Shown: in pieces, positions 61,258 to 64,000 of the stretch | Layout of the letters: the number at the start of each line of letters is the position of its first letter | Numbering within the stretch: the first letter of the stretch is position 1 | Assembly: GCA_014529385.2 (NCBI GenBank) | Contig: CM043943.1 | Coordinates: forward strand, 158,366,247 to 158,430,246 | Reading direction: 5' to 3' | DNA: 64,000 nt | Source: Adiantum capillus-veneris | Taxonomy: Eukaryota; Streptophyta; Polypodiopsida; Polypodiales; Pteridaceae | The notes under the pieces: generated by a model | The model's input: only the letters and a program-made list of their open reading frames with translations | Database searches by the model: none | Told to the model about the DNA's origin: nothing | Translations under genes and position numbers: made by a program

Positions 61258-61500
61258 AGAGAGAGGGGGGGGGAGGGAGAGGAAGAGAGAGGAACATGGG
61301 AGAAGACAAGGGGGTAGTGGGAGGAGAGAGAGAGTGGAGAAGTGGGAAGAGGAGAGGAGGGAGAGGGAGGAACATGGGAGGAGAGAAGGGGACAGTGGGA
61401 GGAGAGGGAGAGAGGAGGAGGAGGAGGAGAGAGAAGGGGCAGGGAGGGAGAGGAGAGGGAGAGAAAGGAGGGAGGAGGAAGAGAGAAGAAAGGTTTTTTT
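61258..61500. repeat. Purine-rich GGGAGA low-complexity tract
   Basis: About 240 bp almost entirely A and G in irregular GGAG/GAGAGG units. Arg/Glu/Gly frames across it are artefacts. Such strand asymmetry can form triplex or R-loop structures. Confidence 0.9.
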
Positions 61501-61904
61501 TTGGGGGGGGGAGTTTTTTTAAAAAAAAATTGGACTTTTAGTGCTTGTAAGTTTAAAAAAATGTCAAAAAATACTTTTTTGATATGGATATATGTTGGGG
61601 GGGAGTTTTAAGTCAAAAATAAGTAAAAATAACTTTTTTTTTAAAAAGTCAAATTTTGGCTCTTAGTGATCCACGTTTTTGATGATGTGGCCACACCTCT
61701 TTACTCCCTTCACTTTCAAAAAGCTAGAGAGAGAAGGTGACCTCTTAGGTCCACATCCTACATGTGTCTAAAAAAAAGGCTAGAAAAGCCTACTCAAAAC
61801 TAGCTTCTTGAATGCCCTTGTCCCCTTAACCCTACACACCATTAGCCTTAATCCCTAAAAATTAGGATTCCTTACAAGGCCCATGCAAGGTTCATATTTC
61901 TCCT
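61501..61904. other. Non-coding sequence
   Basis: Homopolymer A, T and G runs at 61,494-61,660, then unrecognised sequence with no gene. Confidence 0.55.
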
Positions 61905-62101
61905 AATGGTGTGTGTCTGTGTGTGTGTATGTTATATTTGTGTCTCTGTGTGTTTGTGTGTATGTTATATTTGTCTGTATCTGTGTGTGTTTGTGTGTGT
62001 ATGTTAGATTTGTGTGTCTCTGGGTTTGTGAGTGTGTGTGTCTTTGGTGTGTATGTTATATGTGTGTCTCTGTGTGTTTGTGTGTATGTTATATTTGTCT
62101 G

Positions 62102-62132
<31 letters not shown>

Positions 62133-62182
62133 CTATATGTGTGTGTGTGTGTGTGTATGTTTTATTTGTGTGTTTGTGTGTG

Positions 62183-62253
<71 letters not shown>

Positions 62254-62275
62254 GTGTTTGTGACTGTATGTGTGT
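61905..62275. repeat. (TG)n-rich minisatellite
   Basis: Repeats of a roughly 50-60-bp unit (TGTGTGTATGTTATATTTGTCTGTxTCTGTGTGTTTG) at 61,905-62,160, ending in a pure (TG)n tract at 62,188-62,250. Confidence 0.95.
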
Positions 62276-62317
62276 GTTGTTTGTTAAGACAGAGCTAGAT
62301 ATGCAACATATTGTGAC

Positions 62318-62468
62318 AGAAACAGAGAGAGAGAGAGAGAGATAGAGGCAAAGGCAGAGGGAAATTTCAGAAGCAGAGGGAGAGAGAGAGAGGGCCAAAC
62401 CTCCTGAGGACGCAGACCTTCGTTATGTCTAAGATGGGTCGGCTTGCTGTCAGAGACGCAGACGACGG

Positions 62469-62537
<69 letters not shown>

Positions 62538-62900
62538 ACGAGGTGTGGTTTTTCTCTCTCATGACCTCTATATATGACGTACAAAAGTATACGGTCTCAA
62601 TAATGACCGCACGTGCGACAACATGCAATTATACTCTATTTTATAGTAACACGTGGGGCGCCGCCGTGTGTATCCGTTATAAGTGTGATTTTGAGAGAGA
62701 GAAAGAGAGAGAACAATAGAGAGAGAGAGAGAGCCTCATTACTACCAGAGAGTGATAGAGAGAGAGAGAGTGATAGAGAGACAGAGAGACAGAGAACCAT
62801 AGAAAGAGAGAAGGAGAGAGAGAGAGACAGATTGAGAGAGAGATAGAGAGAGGGACTCCTTACTCTCAGAGAGAGAGAGGGAGAGAGACAGAGTCAGTTT
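62318..62900. repeat. (GA)n and (TC)n microsatellite cluster
   Basis: GA tracts at 62,322-62,392; TC at 62,470-62,534; interrupted GA at 62,693-62,893 (GAGAGAGAGTGATAGAGA-type). The unique part between (62,535-62,690) has no gene. Confidence 0.93.
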
Positions 62901-62968
62901 GACAGACAAAAAGCAATGGAGGAGACACCTCTCACTCTTTCTCTTTGTATTTCCAACAGTTGGTACAA

Positions 62969-62971
<3 letters not shown>

Positions 62972-63004
<33 letters not shown>

Positions 63005-63117
63005 CAAAGAAAAACCCAGACTGTTGTTCAACACACACACACACCTCAACACATACTTCCATAGACAGAGACACACACACACACACACACATACACCCAG
63101 ATACATACACACACTCT
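62972..63117. repeat. (TG)n and (CA)n tracts in opposite orientation
   Basis: (TG)14 at 62,972-63,000 is followed within 120 bp by (CA) tracts at 63,032-63,043, 63,071-63,090 and 63,105-63,112, so the strands could pair. Confidence 0.9.
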
Positions 63118-63140
63118 CTCTCCCTCCCCTCTCTGTCCCC

Positions 63141-63207
63141 GTTACTAACGGCGCGCAGAGCCAACCAAACACTGGCTGCAGCTCTCTCCGCGCGCCTATA
63201 GTATAGT
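63141..63207. repeat. GC-rich mini-hairpin, copy 3
   Basis: TTACTAACGGCGCGCAGAG ... CTCTCCGCGCGCCTATAGTA, with an internal GCTGCAGC-type loop. It is flanked by TC-rich sequence on the left and a (TC)n tract at 63,211-63,270. Confidence 0.85.
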
Positions 63208-63210
63208 TAT

Positions 63211-63270
<60 letters not shown>
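63211..63270. repeat. (TC)n microsatellite
   Basis: TC repeat of about 28 units between mini-hairpins 3 and 4. Confidence 0.96.
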
Positions 63271-63271
<1 letters not shown>

Positions 63272-63272
63272 A

Positions 63273-63340
63273 ATTGTACTTAAGGCGCGCGTAGAGAGTT
63301 GCAAAAAGTATGTTGTCGTCCTTGCGCGCCTTTAGTACAA
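63273..63340. repeat. GC-rich mini-hairpin, copy 4
   Basis: TGTACTTAAGGCGCGCGTAGAG ... CCTTGCGCGCCTTTAGTACAA. It has the same termini as the other copies and is followed by (CA)n. Confidence 0.85.
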
Positions 63341-63344
63341 AGAG

Positions 63345-63389
<45 letters not shown>

Positions 63390-63428
63390 GAGAGAGAGAG
63401 TCTATGTGTATTTTTTTAATGTTCTTTG

Positions 63429-63468
<40 letters not shown>

Positions 63469-63526
63469 CTATGTGTGTTTTTGTTTGTGCTTTGGAGAGA
63501 GACAGATATATATATATATATATATA

Positions 63527-63610
<84 letters not shown>
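63345..63610. repeat. (CA)n, (GA)n and (TA)n microsatellites
   Basis: CA at 63,348-63,385; GA at 63,429-63,468; TA at 63,506-63,529; GA at 63,531-63,609. The text CTATGTGT(A/G)TTTTT...GGAGAGAGA occurs twice (63,400 and 63,467), so the tracts were duplicated with flanking sequence. Confidence 0.96.
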
Positions 63611-63612
<2 letters not shown>

Positions 63613-63634
63613 GACTTGTCATGTTTCCTGATGA

Positions 63635-64000
63635 ATAGGATTAAGGTCCAGTAGGCAGAAGAGGCTGAAACCAGACCCAGAGCTTGTGCCAGGATTTCAA
63701 CCTTTGCAGGCTCAGTTGCTTAATGTGTCTGCCAAAAGAACTGTTGACTTTTGTCAAGACATATCTGAAGAAGAGTCAATTGGTGAAGATCAATCAGAGA
63801 GGTCACCAGGCCAAGAGGATCCCTCACCCTACAAGGCTCCCTCACCCTGTACAGTACTTGTCAAGAAAAATACAAGAAAGAGGAATATAGACTTCTCAGA
63901 TGATGCACATGTGCTAGAAAATAGTCCCTGTGCAACTAAATGTAAAGCCAAAGAGGATGTGTCTTCTCTGGAAGACCCAGCTGCAACTGAAGAGAGGCTG
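63635..64000 (+). CDS. Partial open frame at the right edge, acidic, unknown
   Basis: A frame without stops runs from 63,635 to the last base (about 122 codons) and has no clear ATG. A splice acceptor GGTCCAG at 63,650-63,651 may open the exon. It reads RQKRLKPDPELVPGFQPL, then FCQDISEEESIGEDQSERS and a Ser/Pro/Glu/Asp-rich stretch. No domain is recognised. Codon texture is more protein-like than the surrounding microsatellites, so a real exon continuing to the right is plausible. Confidence 0.3.
   Translation, partial: MGLRSSRQKRLKPDPELVPGFQPLQAQLLNVSAKRTVDFCQDISEEESIGEDQSERSPGQEDPSPYKAPSPCTVLVKKNTRKRNIDFSDDAHVLENSPCATKCKAKEDVSSLEDPAATEERL

Noticed and set aside
61233-61541. Arg/Glu/Gly-rich frames
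   Set aside because: They derive from a purine-only low-complexity tract.

Overview
The window looks like nuclear DNA of a land plant with a large, repeat-rich genome. It holds plant-type Ty3/gypsy and Copia fragments, a Penelope-like element, a non-autonomous LTR element primed by a tRNA-Asp-type binding site, spliceosomal introns and very long (GA)n, (TC)n and (TG)n tracts. A seed-free lineage such as a fern or lycophyte is my guess; no single marker proves it. I see no tRNA, rRNA, CRISPR array or clearly intact host housekeeping gene.

Layout. 1-1326 (-): decayed transposase-like gene. 1.48-2.45 kb and 4.43-7.0 kb: arrays of a 24-bp palindrome (about 40 copies in all) that continue into the introns of the next gene. 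7.06-13.28 kb (+): a decayed multi-exon gene joining a ParB/Srx-like domain, a beta-class DNA methyltransferase-like domain, acidic linkers and an FCP1-like (DxNG) phosphatase domain. 13.28-20.5 kb: nested and inverted gypsy fragments and a Copia scrap. 21.6-27.0 kb: a single-ORF, gag-like, probably non-autonomous LTR element. 28.7-29.84 and 37.5-37.84 kb (-): the two halves of a Penelope-like reverse transcriptase, split by a young LARD at 29,838-37,501 (two 952-bp LTRs, GCCAC target duplication). 40.7-41.5 kb: gag fragment. 45.99-50.22 kb (-): gypsy gag-pol remnant, followed by a long hairpin. 51.2-52.6 kb (+) and 52.85-55.65 kb (-): two convergent spliced genes. 55.7-64 kb: microsatellites, small GC-rich hairpins, a near-perfect 190-bp palindrome and homopolymeric G tracts, with a partial ORF running off the right edge.

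The most unusual content is the minus-strand gene at 52.85-55.65 kb. Read through phase-matched introns, it encodes a histone H3-fold protein with CENH3-like features, then a Ulp1/SENP-type cysteine protease, an acidic linker and an FCP1-like DxNG phosphatase domain. The ParB-methyltransferase gene at 7-13 kb has a parallel layout: chromatin or DNA-directed module, acidic linker, DxNG FCP1-like domain. Both carry in-frame stops, mostly where CAG or CAA glutamine codons are expected, so both look like decayed copies of a mobile or multi-copy gene family. How the parts cooperate is inference.
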